Assembly (NCBI RefSeq): GCF_003173595.1
Contig: NZ_QGNZ01000002.1
Span: forward strand, 620,001-684,000
From: Pedobacter yonginensis
GTDB lineage: Bacteria; Bacteroidota; Bacteroidia; Sphingobacteriales; Sphingobacteriaceae
DNA length: 64,000 nt
Direction of reading: 5' to 3'
Below are positions 26,609-35,095 of this stretch, one piece after another. Under the pieces are notes generated by a model. That model saw only the letters and a list, made by a program, of their open reading frames with translations, was not told where the DNA came from and made no database searches. The first letter of the stretch is position 1. Each line of letters begins with the position of its first letter. The position numbers and the translations under genes are program-made.

Positions 26609-26800
26609 TTCGCTGGCTTGGTTCGTGCATTCAGCAATGCGATTATGACCGCATAAATAAACACAACCGCTATATTTTTTGGAAATTAAAGCAACTAACT
26701 TTTGGCAGCCTTCAGCCCTGCTTTACATTTCAAGTCCGCGCTCGTGCCTCGCTTGCGGGCTTTACATTGCAATCAGGTTTACTAACCGAGATTTGTGCAA
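26609..26800. repeat. 192-bp intergenic repeat, copy 1
   Basis: This copy and 26806-26997 are tandem near-identical units (few differences, all in the first half) separated by five bases. The second half carries the palindromic element at 26700-26781. No coding frame of substance crosses either copy. Confidence 0.9.
26700..26781 (-). repeat. 82-bp palindromic interspersed element (copy a)
   Basis: Read on the minus strand it begins TAAACCTGATTGCA and ends CTGCCAAAA, with a central hairpin AAGCCCGC / GCGGACTT around a 15-nt loop. It is the same family as the elements at 63168 and 63483, which lie on the opposite strand. Confidence 0.8.
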
Positions 26801-26805
26801 ATAGC

Positions 26806-26997
26806 TTCGCTGACTTGGTTTGGGCATTCAACAATGCGATTATGACCGCGTAAATGAACACAACTGCTATATTTTTAGGAAACGAAAGCAACTAACTTTT
26901 GGCAGCCTTCAGCCCTGCTTTACATTTCAAGTCCGCGCTCGTGCCTCGCTTGCGGGCTTTACATTGCAATCAGGTTTACTAACCGAGATTTGTGCAA
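26806..26997. repeat. 192-bp intergenic repeat, copy 2
   Basis: Second tandem unit; from the CAACTAACTTTTGGCAG part onward it is identical to copy 1, while the first 85 bases differ at about a dozen places. The remaining bases to 27058 show nothing recognisable. Confidence 0.9.
26897..26978 (-). repeat. 82-bp palindromic interspersed element (copy b)
   Basis: Identical to copy a over its whole length, which implies a recent tandem duplication or gene conversion. Confidence 0.8.
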
Positions 26998-27058
26998 GTA
27001 GGTACCTTCCCTAACCATTTCCAATAGATGAGGATTACTCAAATTGTAGGGTTTCGAG

Positions 27059-27970
27059 CTAAAACAATCCAGAATAAGTTAAAAGGAGCCACCATAGGCC
27101 AGTGGTAATAAAAGACAGTAAAATACCTATTCCTACCACCAAATTGGAAACTTTTGGATTCAAATTGTATTGGTCTGCAACAACCCCCGCCGTTAGTAGC
27201 GTTGGCATAGCCATTTCAAAAATTGATATTTTGGTAATCATCCCATTCATCCCTAAAAGCAAGCCGATTACTAAAATGGAAAGCGGAGCTAAAATGAGTT
27301 TATAGAGTAAAGCAATGCTCAAATGCTTAATTTCACTAAACCAGCCCCCAAATTTTAATTGCAAGCCAATAGAAAACAGTGCTAGAGGTCCTACCGTTCC
27401 GGCCAACTTATCAAATAGCACATCCAAAGCAGATAAATCAACGTATCGAGGTAAAATTAGCGCTAAAATACATCCAATTAGTGGCGGGAAGGTAAGCACT
27501 TTTTTAAGTACAAGTTTCGGACTTAGCTTTTGCTGTTGCGAAGAACGAATTGCAACAACAATCCCGATGGTTGAAAGCAAAGCAAAAGTAATTTGATCGC
27601 AAATGATGGCAATAGCCAGCTCTTTTTCGCTGAAATAGGCAATAATTAAGGGGAAACCAATAAATGATGTATTGCTTAATGACGATACCAACTTCAGCCC
27701 GCCAGATGTTGCTCGACTAATTTGATTTATTCTCGAATAAATAGTAATAAACAACCAACCCAACAACCAAACCCCTATTGGCGCGAATGCAGGGAAAAGT
27801 AAATCTTTTGTCCAAGTAATGTGCGGAAGATATTTAAACGAAACGGCTGGAAGAGCCACGTAAATTATCCAAGCGTTAATGCCTTTGTGCGCATCTTTAG
27901 GTAAGGTTTTGCTTTTACGAAATAGAATACCGACAAGGATGCATAAACCAATTAAAACAAAATTTGCCAT
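27059..27970 (-). CDS. AEC-family (auxin efflux carrier-like) transporter
   Basis: A 303-residue inner-membrane protein with ten hydrophobic segments in two groups of five around a short polar loop, the AEC layout. Family-like parts include INAWIIYVALPAVSFKYLP near the start and GPLALFSIGLQLKFGG in the middle. Substrates in bacteria are mostly small organic acids such as malate; none can be assigned here. The ATG at 27970 is used instead of a TTG four codons before; a TAATTTTG -7-like element lies only 9 nt upstream of it (27980-27987). Confidence 0.88.
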   Translation of the reverse strand: MANFVLIGLCILVGILFRKSKTLPKDAHKGINAWIIYVALPAVSFKYLPHITWTKDLLFPAFAPIGVWLLGWLFITIYSRINQISRATSGGLKLVSSLSNTSFIGFPLIIAYFSEKELAIAIICDQITFALLSTIGIVVAIRSSQQQKLSPKLVLKKVLTFPPLIGCILALILPRYVDLSALDVLFDKLAGTVGPLALFSIGLQLKFGGWFSEIKHLSIALLYKLILAPLSILVIGLLLGMNGMITKISIFEMAMPTLLTAGVVADQYNLNPKVSNLVVGIGILLSFITTGLWWLLLTYSGLF

Positions 27971-28002
27971 TAAATGCAACAAAATTAGTGATAAAAAGAA
28001 AT

Positions 28003-28026
28003 GCCAATAAGAATAAACCTATTGGC
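28003..28026 (-). terminator. Hairpin terminator after the RhlE-like helicase gene
   Basis: GCCAATA and TATTGGC form a 7-bp stem with a 10-nt loop; on the minus strand it is followed by TTTCTTTTT. It lies 11 bp beyond the helicase stop codon. Confidence 0.55.
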
Positions 28027-28036
28027 GCTTAAGAAG

Positions 28037-29257
28037 TTAACTTGTTGGTTTGGGTTTTTTCTTATGCCAAACCTTTTTCTTGCCCTTGTTTTGATGAGGT
28101 CTCTTTTCCTCTACGTGCGAAATTTCCATCGCAGCAACATGCTCTGGTAAAGCCATCTTCGGAACTTCCTTTTCAATCAGTTTCTCAATGTTATCGAACT
28201 TGCGTTTATCTCTTCCGTTTATCAACGTAATGGCCGTTCCTTTTGTTGATGCTCTGGCCGTTCTTCCTATTCGGTGAACGTAATCTGCAGGGTCTCCTGG
28301 AACGTCATAATTAATAACCAAATCTACCCCCTCCACATCAATACCACGAGACAAAACATCAGTCCCGATAATAATGGGTAACCTTTTGTTCTTAAATGCA
28401 AGTAAAATATCTTCACGCTCTTTCTGTCCCAAATCAGAATGAAAAGCATCTGCTTTAATGCCTAATCCTTTAAAAGTTTTATACAATGCTTTAACCTTTT
28501 CTTTGGTAGAGGCAAAAATGATTGCACTTTTGTAAGTACCATCCTTAAAAATATCTGTTAGTAAAGCCTGTTTTTGCTGATCGTGAATGATATATGCCTG
28601 TTGATTGATGCCCTCGGCAGGTTTAGCAATAGATATCGTAATTTGCTGTGGCTCGTTTAAAATTTTACCTGCCATTGCCCTAATTTTAGGCGCCATTGTA
28701 GCCGAAAATAATAGTGTTTGACGTTTTTTTGGCAGATAACTAATGATCCGAATAATATCATCATAAAATCCCATGTCAAGCATTCGATCTGCTTCATCTA
28801 AAATTAAATGCTGCAAATGCTCAAGCTTTAAAACGCCAGATGATAAATGGGCCATTAAGCGACCAGGTGTGGCAATGATTACATCAACCCCGTCACGCAT
28901 CGAACGTTTCTGTTGTTCGTAAGCAATACCATCGCCCCCGCCATAAACTGCCAGCGAGCTTATATTGGTAAAATAGGCAAGTGCTTCAACCTGTAAATCA
29001 ATTTGTTGAGCAAGCTCGCGAGTTGGAGCTAAAATTAATGTATTGTTGTGCCGATCTTTCGCCCTCATAATTTTGTCCATTACAGGCAAAAGGTAGCTGG
29101 CTGTTTTTCCGGTTCCAGTTTGCGCACAAGCAATAAGGTCGTGATTATCTAAAATTACCGGAATGGCTTGTTCTTGTATCGGAGTAGCGCTTTTATATCC
29201 CATGGCCATTAAGCCTTCGTATAAGTCGGGATTAAAATTAAAGTCGTTAAAATTCAA
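28037..29257 (-). CDS. DEAD-box ATP-dependent RNA helicase, RhlE-like
   Basis: A 406-residue protein with the full motif series: Q motif SATPIQEQAIP, motif I AQTGTGKT, Ia PTRELAQQ, II DEAD, III SAT, and in the second RecA domain IIGTDVLSRGID and HRIGRTAR. A basic C-terminal tail (HQNKGKKKVWHKKKPKPTS) probably adds RNA binding. It unwinds short RNA duplexes in ribosome assembly or RNA decay. RhlE is the closest match; its exact substrate is not evident. It is monocistronic with a well-formed promoter and terminator. Confidence 0.93.
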   Translation of the reverse strand: MNFNDFNFNPDLYEGLMAMGYKSATPIQEQAIPVILDNHDLIACAQTGTGKTASYLLPVMDKIMRAKDRHNNTLILAPTRELAQQIDLQVEALAYFTNISSLAVYGGGDGIAYEQQKRSMRDGVDVIIATPGRLMAHLSSGVLKLEHLQHLILDEADRMLDMGFYDDIIRIISYLPKKRQTLLFSATMAPKIRAMAGKILNEPQQITISIAKPAEGINQQAYIIHDQQKQALLTDIFKDGTYKSAIIFASTKEKVKALYKTFKGLGIKADAFHSDLGQKEREDILLAFKNKRLPIIIGTDVLSRGIDVEGVDLVINYDVPGDPADYVHRIGRTARASTKGTAITLINGRDKRKFDNIEKLIEKEVPKMALPEHVAAMEISHVEEKRPHQNKGKKKVWHKKKPKPTS

Positions 29258-29280
29258 TCTGTTATGTTTATATATTTTAA

Positions 29281-29312
29281 CAAAAGTACCTTAAAATACG
29301 GCGAATAGCAAA
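29281..29312 (-). promoter_or_regulatory. Bacteroidota-type promoter of the helicase gene
   Basis: On the minus strand TTTG (29309-29312), a 20-bp spacer and TACTTTTG (29281-29288) match TTTG / TAnnTTTG exactly. The start codon is 23 nt downstream. Confidence 0.7.
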
Positions 29313-29617
29313 CCGCAATTAAAACTTGCTTGGCTAGGCGCTTGTTAAACCCAACTTCTGTATGGTTTAAAGTAGGTTGTAAGGTGTTTCGTATCTTAGA
29401 TAAACATGGTATAGGTTAAATCTTCCTGTGTTGTTCATGCTGTATTTCCTTAGCGAAATCTTGACACAAGCTAGAAACCATGATGCTTTTAGATTTATTT
29501 CTACTTAAGAAACCTATGAACATCTGAGGCAAAGGGCAATAGAAACTCTAGGCAATCAATCCCTCTTCCGCGTATTCTGTGCTTCTGAGGGCAGAAGCTC
29601 AGTATAGCTGCTTTTAA
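29313..29617. other. Intergenic gap without recognised content
   Basis: About 300 bp between the helicase promoter and the small membrane gene. No open frame over 40 codons with coding character, no tRNA fold, no repeat shared with the rest of the window. GGCAGAAGC near its end has no paired terminator-like stem. Confidence 0.5.
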
Positions 29618-29965
29618 TTATTCTTTGCTGCGGTGGCCCCACCCACCACATCTATTCCTAAATTCTTCTTTAAATTTAACACGCTCCTCCTCATTCATAC
29701 TCTGCCATTTGGTCCTCATCTCCATCGCTCTTTCTCTAAAACGATTTTTTCCTCCACCACCTTTATTAAAATTACCAAAAAGCAATCTGCATAAAACCAA
29801 AAGCCCCAGCGCTTGCCAAAAGTTTAATGTACCAGCATGCGTAATATCGGGCAAAATCCAGTTCCACAAATACATTACAATAAAACCTAGTGCCGTAGCT
29901 ATTAAAGCTACAACAGGTAAAAAGAAAATGAATTTTTTACCTTTACTAAACTTTCTGTTCATCAT
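29618..29965 (-). CDS. Small membrane protein co-encoded with sigma factor
   Basis: A 115-residue protein with two membrane segments (about 12-34 and 45-62), a Gly-rich stretch (NKGGGGKNRF) and a charged helical C-terminus (TKWQSMNEEERVKFKEEFRN) that ends in a Gly/His-rich tail. Its start lies 11 bp after the stop of the sigma-factor gene, so the two form an operon. It may be a membrane partner or anti-sigma protein, but no anti-sigma signature is visible; function unknown. Confidence 0.75.
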   Translation of the reverse strand: MMNRKFSKGKKFIFFLPVVALIATALGFIVMYLWNWILPDITHAGTLNFWQALGLLVLCRLLFGNFNKGGGGKNRFRERAMEMRTKWQSMNEEERVKFKEEFRNRCGGWGHRSKE

Positions 29966-29976
29966 TTCCTGCTAAA

Positions 29977-30528
29977 TTAATAGTTAATAAATTCTTGATA
30001 TAAATTTTGTAAACGATTGCGCAAATGTTTCACCGCGTAACCCTTTCTTGATATGAGCGTTTTGATATTTTCGCCTGTTTCATTCGCAATGTCCTGTAAA
30101 GTTCTATCTTCCAACTCATTCTGAACAAACACATAGCGCTGATTTTCAGGCAATTCACTTAAAGATAAAAATAACTGATCCCAGAAAAGCTTTTTTAAAC
30201 TCTCCTCCTCTGGCGAAAAAGATTCGGACAGTAGAATCTCCCTAAAATTAAGTTCACCTTCCTCATCCTGATAACTTAAATCTTCAATAAGTACATCCCT
30301 TTGCTTCCGATATTTATCTGTAATCTTGTTTCGTGCCACCCTGTACAGCCATCCACTAATCTGTTCAATGGTACCTGCTTCTGGCTGATTGCTCAATTGA
30401 AACCACACATCTTGCAAAATATCTTCCGCATCCTCATCCGTATTCACCCGCCCACGAATGAAACTAAATAATCGTTTACCATAATTGGCAACCGTAGAGA
30501 TTATATTTTGGGGTTCGTTTGTCGGCAC
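29977..30528 (-). CDS. ECF-type RNA polymerase sigma factor
   Basis: A 183-residue sigma-70 family protein. Region 2 is visible as DEDAEDILQDVWFQL then ISGWLYRVARNKITDKYRK; a 30-residue linker follows; region 4 (SELPENQRYVFVQNELEDRT then QDIANETGENIKTLISRKGY) carries the promoter -35-recognising helix-turn-helix. It probably directs RNA polymerase to a small envelope-related regulon. The next gene in the operon encodes a small membrane protein, a typical place for a regulator of sigma activity. Confidence 0.93.
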   Translation of the reverse strand: MPTNEPQNIISTVANYGKRLFSFIRGRVNTDEDAEDILQDVWFQLSNQPEAGTIEQISGWLYRVARNKITDKYRKQRDVLIEDLSYQDEEGELNFREILLSESFSPEEESLKKLFWDQLFLSLSELPENQRYVFVQNELEDRTLQDIANETGENIKTLISRKGYAVKHLRNRLQNLYQEFINY

Positions 30529-30734
30529 TAATTTTTGCTTGCTAAATCACTAAACGGATGAAACTTAATAATACCTTAAATTTTCTTCATTTTTTAAAAT
30601 AGATGATTATGCCTCACCAATGGAGTAAACGTTTAGTTTTTTGGAAAAGAAAGCAAGGCATCTGTTGCAGAAAGTAGCAGAGTTGCGGCTAAATCGGATT
30701 ATGGATTACGCTCGAAGAGCAATAAAATGCGAAG

Positions 30735-31670
30735 TTATTTCAAAGCTGCTGTTGGATTAGTTCCCTGATCAACCACTAGCTTACTGTTCCCCTTTAAATC
30801 AGAAACATATATTTTATTTTGTGTGAATGGCGCTTTTGTACCGCTATAAAAAATCCGATCATCGGCAGTTACAAAAACATAAGGAACATTCATGCCCTCT
30901 GGAGAAATCCGTTCAATTTTTTTGCTGGTTAAATCCAATAAATAAACGGCTTCGCTTGGCCCGGTTAAACCGTGCAGTACATCCTTATTTCCCGCAGTAA
31001 AAATAATTTTTTGTTGATCTTTTGTGTAAAAGAATCGATTATGGCTTGCAATGGTAAAATCTTTACCCAACAAGCTTAAAATTGGTTTCGTATCAATCAA
31101 TTTTCCAGCAACATCAAAAGTGTATAAATTAACTAAATCTTGTGCAACAATTTCCTTTTCATTTTTCCATGTTGGGCTGTAAACATGAGTTTTCGAAGCA
31201 CTATCCAACACCAAATAGCCTGTGTTATCGCTTTTAATTACTGCAATTTTCCAAACGTTTTTGCCGTTAATCACAGTAAAAGCAATCGAACCGCCATTCG
31301 GTGACCAAACCGCCTGATCATAATGATCACTATTAACCTTCAATTGCGATTGGCTTTTATTTTCCATATCAGCAACCCAAATGCCTGTGTGTTCGGCCGT
31401 ATCCTTTACTGTGTAAGCCAGTTTGCTTCCATCTGGCGAAATGGCCGGATTGGTTGCGCCACCAAATGAGATTTGTTTCATGGTATCGATACTGGTCGCC
31501 ACGATTTTGTTTCCATCCTGATACGCTAAAGCAAAATCTTTATTGCTCAACGAAATGGTATCCAAAATTGCTTTGGAATTTTCTGCGTCAGATTTTTGGT
31601 TACCACACCCAGCCATCACTAAAAGGCAAAGAATTGAAATGGAAAGGATTTTAATGCTAATCTTGGTCAT
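30735..31670 (-). CDS. TolB-like PD40 beta-propeller lipoprotein
   Basis: A 311-residue protein with a lipoprotein signal (hydrophobic stretch then LVMAGCG, Cys about 22). Repeated PD40/WD40-like blades are visible: NPAISPDGSKLAYTV, QAVWSPNGGSIAFTV, YSPTWKNEKEIVAQD and later similar segments. Such propellers act in the periplasm or at the cell surface as protein-binding platforms. ATG at 31670 taken rather than TTG at 31676. No partner gene is adjacent on the same strand; the terminator of the next operon lies just upstream. Confidence 0.8.
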   Translation of the reverse strand: MTKISIKILSISILCLLVMAGCGNQKSDAENSKAILDTISLSNKDFALAYQDGNKIVATSIDTMKQISFGGATNPAISPDGSKLAYTVKDTAEHTGIWVADMENKSQSQLKVNSDHYDQAVWSPNGGSIAFTVINGKNVWKIAVIKSDNTGYLVLDSASKTHVYSPTWKNEKEIVAQDLVNLYTFDVAGKLIDTKPILSLLGKDFTIASHNRFFYTKDQQKIIFTAGNKDVLHGLTGPSEAVYLLDLTSKKIERISPEGMNVPYVFVTADDRIFYSGTKAPFTQNKIYVSDLKGNSKLVVDQGTNPTAALK

Positions 31671-31697
31671 ACACAATTTTACAAATACTTTTTAAAC

Positions 31698-31740
31698 AAA
31701 AAAGATTCAGGTGCTTTACAAACCTGAATCTTTTCTTTTT
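31698..31740 (-). terminator. Terminator of the vWA-DUF4197 operon
   Basis: AAAGATTCAGGT and ACCTGAATCTTT form a 12-13 bp stem with a 9-nt loop; T-rich sequence follows on both strands. It lies 17 bp past the DUF4197 stop codon. Confidence 0.85.
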
Positions 31741-31756
31741 ATGATTTTAATAAGAC

Positions 31757-32515
31757 TTAACTCTTCTTCTTATCTGCATACCCGAATACTTTTTGTAACA
31801 AGGTAGAGCTTCTGGAGTTTAAGTTTCCTCTAATTTTCAGTTCCTCCTTAGCTATTTCCAAAAACAAACCATCAATTGCTTTCTGTGTAACATACTCGGT
31901 TAGGTTGGTATTTACAGGCTTCACCAAGGGCAAACGATTGTATTGTGAGGTTAAATCGCTGTAGTATTTCGTGGCATTTACCTTATTCAAACTGGTTGTT
32001 ACTATCGGACTAAATTTCTGCATCAACTGCGAGGTAGTTACCCTTTTAAAATAGCTGGTTGCTGCATCGTTATTGCCTAGGAGAATATTGGTTGCATCCG
32101 TTAAAGTCATTTGTTTAATCGCCGATATAAATATGGGTTTAGCCTCAGTTGCAGCATCTTCAGCCGCACGGTTTAAACTTACGATAACATTATCGCAAAG
32201 TTTATTTAAGCCAATGCCCCGTAACGTCCTTTCTACTTTTTGAGCTTCGGGCGGAATCAAAATTTTGACGGCTAAATTACCTAAAAAACCATCTTTTGCA
32301 GATAAACGATCTGCACCAGCAGACACTCCAATTTGCAGCGCTTCCTTAATGCCCTGGCCTATCTCAAAGGTAGTAGGTGTGCCTGTAGCGTTCGCATTTG
32401 CTGACTTTTCGGTCACTTTCTTAAAAATATCGCTAAGCTTTATCTGTGCTTTAACATTTAAGTTTGTAAGTAATATTAATGCTAGGGATGCAGATAGAAT
32501 ATTAATTTTCTTCAT
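31757..32515 (-). CDS. DUF4197 secreted protein
   Basis: A 252-residue protein with a signal peptide (cleavage after VKA) and a DUF4197 domain over most of its length: GQGIKEALQIGVSAGADRLS, a helical array, SAIKQMTLTDATNILLGNND and AIDGLFLEIAKEELKIR are family-like. Predicted periplasmic all-helical protein of unknown function. Its first 14 bp overlap the end of the vWA gene, so the two are co-translated. Confidence 0.88.
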   Translation of the reverse strand: MKKINILSASLALILLTNLNVKAQIKLSDIFKKVTEKSANANATGTPTTFEIGQGIKEALQIGVSAGADRLSAKDGFLGNLAVKILIPPEAQKVERTLRGIGLNKLCDNVIVSLNRAAEDAATEAKPIFISAIKQMTLTDATNILLGNNDAATSYFKRVTTSQLMQKFSPIVTTSLNKVNATKYYSDLTSQYNRLPLVKPVNTNLTEYVTQKAIDGLFLEIAKEELKIRGNLNSRSSTLLQKVFGYADKKKS

Positions 32516-34412
32516 TCATTATGAGTTTATCTTTTATGCTTAACAAATCCTTTGCCATTAGTTTGGCCGATTTTACTAAACTTAAAAATTCCGAACGGTA
32601 ACCTTCTTTATCTTTGCCTTTTGCATTGTCTGCTAAAGCGATTACCTGTTCAAAGGTAGCATTTTGTTTGAATGAAGACTTCCTTAAAAGCATCCCAAAT
32701 TCGGCAACGGCAGCAGCAAACCTGAAGTTGTCGCTTGTTGCGTTAAAGCCCAAGGCATTATCTTGCACACCTTTAACCAATAACTTACTTTTATTGCCTG
32801 TTGGTTCTTTGTAACGAAGCTTAACCGTTAATATTTCTTGGGTTTCTATTGAATTTATTTTGGTGGTTTTCTGATATTTAAGATCATCTACTGAACCAGA
32901 TAAGTCATCTTTTACGCCAACAGGAATAATCTCGTACAATGCGGTAACGGTATGGCCAGAGCCAATCTCACCAGCATCCTTTTTATCATCGTTAAAATCT
33001 TCTTTATTTAATAACCGATTTTCATATCCAATTAACCGGTAAGATTGCACCTTGGCAGGGTTAAACTCAATTTGCAATTTAACGTCTTTAGCTACCGTAA
33101 ATAAGGTGCCCCCAAACTCATTAACCAATACTTTTCTGGCTTCTGTTAAGTTATCGATATAAGCGTAATTACCATTTCCCTTATCCGCAAGAATTTCCAT
33201 CTTACTATCTTTATAGTTACCCATACCATAACCCAAAACCGTTAAGAAAATACCGCTTTTTCTTTTGTCTTCAATCAAGGTTTGCATATCTGCATCACTA
33301 TTTGCTCCAACGTTAAAATCACCGTCTGTTGCCAAAATAACGCGATTGTTTCCCCCTTTAACAAAGTTTTCGCTGGCAATTTTATAGGCAAGCTCAATGC
33401 CTTGCCCGCCTGCGGTAGAGCCGCCCGCACTCAGTCTATCCAAGGCATCTTTAATTTTATTTTTTTCATCTCCACTGGTGGCTGGTAAAACAACGCCCGA
33501 ACTTCCTGCATAAACCACAATGGCAACTTTGTCTTTCGATCTTAATTGATCAGTTAAAAGCTTGAACGAAGAAACCAGCAAAGGCAATTTATTTGGATCG
33601 CTCATAGAACCAGAAACATCTATCAAGAAAACTAAATTAGATGCGGGTAAATTAACGGTTGGGATGGTTTTTGCCTGTAAGCCAATTCGAACCAATTGAT
33701 GTTGATTGTTCCACGGGGCTGGTGCAATTTCAGTAACGATATTTACAGGATCGGCACTGTTGGGTTGCTCGTAATTATAATCAAAGTAATTGATCATTTC
33801 TTCAATTCGAACCGCATCTGCTGGTGGCAAGTTACCGCCATTTATAAACCTTCTGATGTTGGTATAAGATGCCGCATCTACATCTATCGAAAAGGTAGAA
33901 AGCGGATCGTTAGTGGCCTTGTGAAAGGTGTTTTCGTTGATTTTGGAATAACTTTCATTGTTATTAATGTACGCCCCCGTAGACTCTTTCAATTTCTCTA
34001 CCGAAACCCCAGGCACCTTTCCCGATAAACCTACAAAATCATAAACTTCCCTAGCTGCTGCCGTTGTTGAAACCTTTTTTTGCGCTTGATAGCCCATCAC
34101 AACAATCTCAGAAAGCGGTTGTGAAGCTTGTATTAAACGAATAGAGATTTTGTTCGCTTTGCCTATTTTAACCTGTTGATTGATGTAACCGATGTAAGAT
34201 ACGCTTAGTTCAGTGTCTTTATCCGTTACGCTAATGCTAAACTCTCCTTTTGTGTTGGTTGCAACAACACGCTTACTATTATTGGTTGCTATTGCTGCAC
34301 CGGGCAGCCCTATGTTCCCATCGGTAACAACGCCCGTGATGATTCGGGTTGAAGTTGGTTTGAAACTTACCAATACAATTAATGCAACTAAGGAGAGAAG
34401 TAACTTTTTCAT
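32502..34412 (-). CDS. vWA-domain protein with carboxypeptidase-like regulatory domain
   Basis: A 636-residue secreted protein. After the signal peptide comes a CarboxypepD_reg-like beta domain (about 22-95: ITGVVTDGNIGLPGAAIA), a linker with the YfbK-type N-terminal region (NTFHKATNDPLSTFSIDVDA), a von Willebrand A domain with a complete MIDAS (DVSGSMS, Thr in GGSTAGG, Asp in ATDGDFN) and a C-terminal DUF3520 region (about 450-630). It should bind a divalent metal and a protein ligand at the cell envelope. It is divergent from the sigma/anti-sigma-like pair at 34517-36689, and such genes often belong to the same regulon. Confidence 0.92.
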   Translation of the reverse strand: MKKLLLSLVALIVLVSFKPTSTRIITGVVTDGNIGLPGAAIATNNSKRVVATNTKGEFSISVTDKDTELSVSYIGYINQQVKIGKANKISIRLIQASQPLSEIVVMGYQAQKKVSTTAAAREVYDFVGLSGKVPGVSVEKLKESTGAYINNNESYSKINENTFHKATNDPLSTFSIDVDAASYTNIRRFINGGNLPPADAVRIEEMINYFDYNYEQPNSADPVNIVTEIAPAPWNNQHQLVRIGLQAKTIPTVNLPASNLVFLIDVSGSMSDPNKLPLLVSSFKLLTDQLRSKDKVAIVVYAGSSGVVLPATSGDEKNKIKDALDRLSAGGSTAGGQGIELAYKIASENFVKGGNNRVILATDGDFNVGANSDADMQTLIEDKRKSGIFLTVLGYGMGNYKDSKMEILADKGNGNYAYIDNLTEARKVLVNEFGGTLFTVAKDVKLQIEFNPAKVQSYRLIGYENRLLNKEDFNDDKKDAGEIGSGHTVTALYEIIPVGVKDDLSGSVDDLKYQKTTKINSIETQEILTVKLRYKEPTGNKSKLLVKGVQDNALGFNATSDNFRFAAAVAEFGMLLRKSSFKQNATFEQVIALADNAKGKDKEGYRSEFLSLVKSAKLMAKDLLSIKDKLIMNEEN

Positions 34413-34516
34413 AATGTTTAATTTTAAAGGATGATGTACTTACTCTTGCTTTTCCATATCGATACTCGAAAATATTTTTTATACTTGGAAGATATTTGTC
34501 TTAGCTACCCCATTTT

Positions 34517-35095
34517 TTGAAGTTTATAAAAAACACAGCTGGAAATAACCAGAAAGAAGATGCCGAACTTATTGCCGAGTTTAAAAACACCGGCGATTTA
34601 GATGCATTGGGTACGCTTTACAACAAATACATGCATTTGGTTTTTGGAGTGTGCCTCAATTATTTTAAAGATGAAGAGCTAAGCAAGGACGCCGTAATGC
34701 AGATTTTTGAAGAGCTGGTTACAAAGCTAAGAGTACATGAGGTTCAAAATTTTAAGAGTTGGCTACATGTATTAACCAGAAACCATTGTTTAATGGCTTT
34801 AAGAAAATCTGCGAAGCAAAACAACGTTTCTATAGACGATACTTTTGTGGAAAACAGCGAATTTGTGCATCTAGATATAGACAACACAAAGGAAACACAG
34901 CTTACCATTATGGAAAAGTGCATGGAAACATTGCCTGAAGAACAGCGGAAAAGTGTAGATTTATTTTATTTACAAGAAAAATGCTACAAAGAAGTGGCCG
35001 ATATTACCGGTTACGACATGCTTAAAGTTAAAAGCTACATCCAAAATGGTAAGCGAAACCTGAAGATTTGTATAGAGAAAAACAGTAGTGAATAA
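34517..35095 (+). CDS. Sigma-70 family RNA polymerase sigma factor (TTG start)
   Basis: A 192-residue ECF-like factor: region 2 segments ALGTLYNKYMHLVFGVCLNY, DEELSKDAVMQIFEELV, FKSWLHVLTRNHCLMALRK; region 4 segment METLPEEQRKSVDLFYLQEK followed by CYKEVADITGYDMLKVKSYI. The only start that keeps the N-terminus MKFIKNT is a TTG at 34517; the next ATG is at the codon for Met39, inside region 2. The following gene overlaps by 8 bp and encodes its probable membrane regulator. Confidence 0.9.
   Translation: MKFIKNTAGNNQKEDAELIAEFKNTGDLDALGTLYNKYMHLVFGVCLNYFKDEELSKDAVMQIFEELVTKLRVHEVQNFKSWLHVLTRNHCLMALRKSAKQNNVSIDDTFVENSEFVHLDIDNTKETQLTIMEKCMETLPEEQRKSVDLFYLQEKCYKEVADITGYDMLKVKSYIQNGKRNLKICIEKNSSE

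Noticed and set aside
26609..26997. CRISPR array
   Set aside because: Only two long units with a 5-bp spacer; no short regularly spaced repeats and no cas genes.
30600..30680. Very short plus-strand frame beginning ATGATTATGCC
   Set aside because: Only about 24 codons, no ribosome-binding or family support, in an otherwise empty gap.
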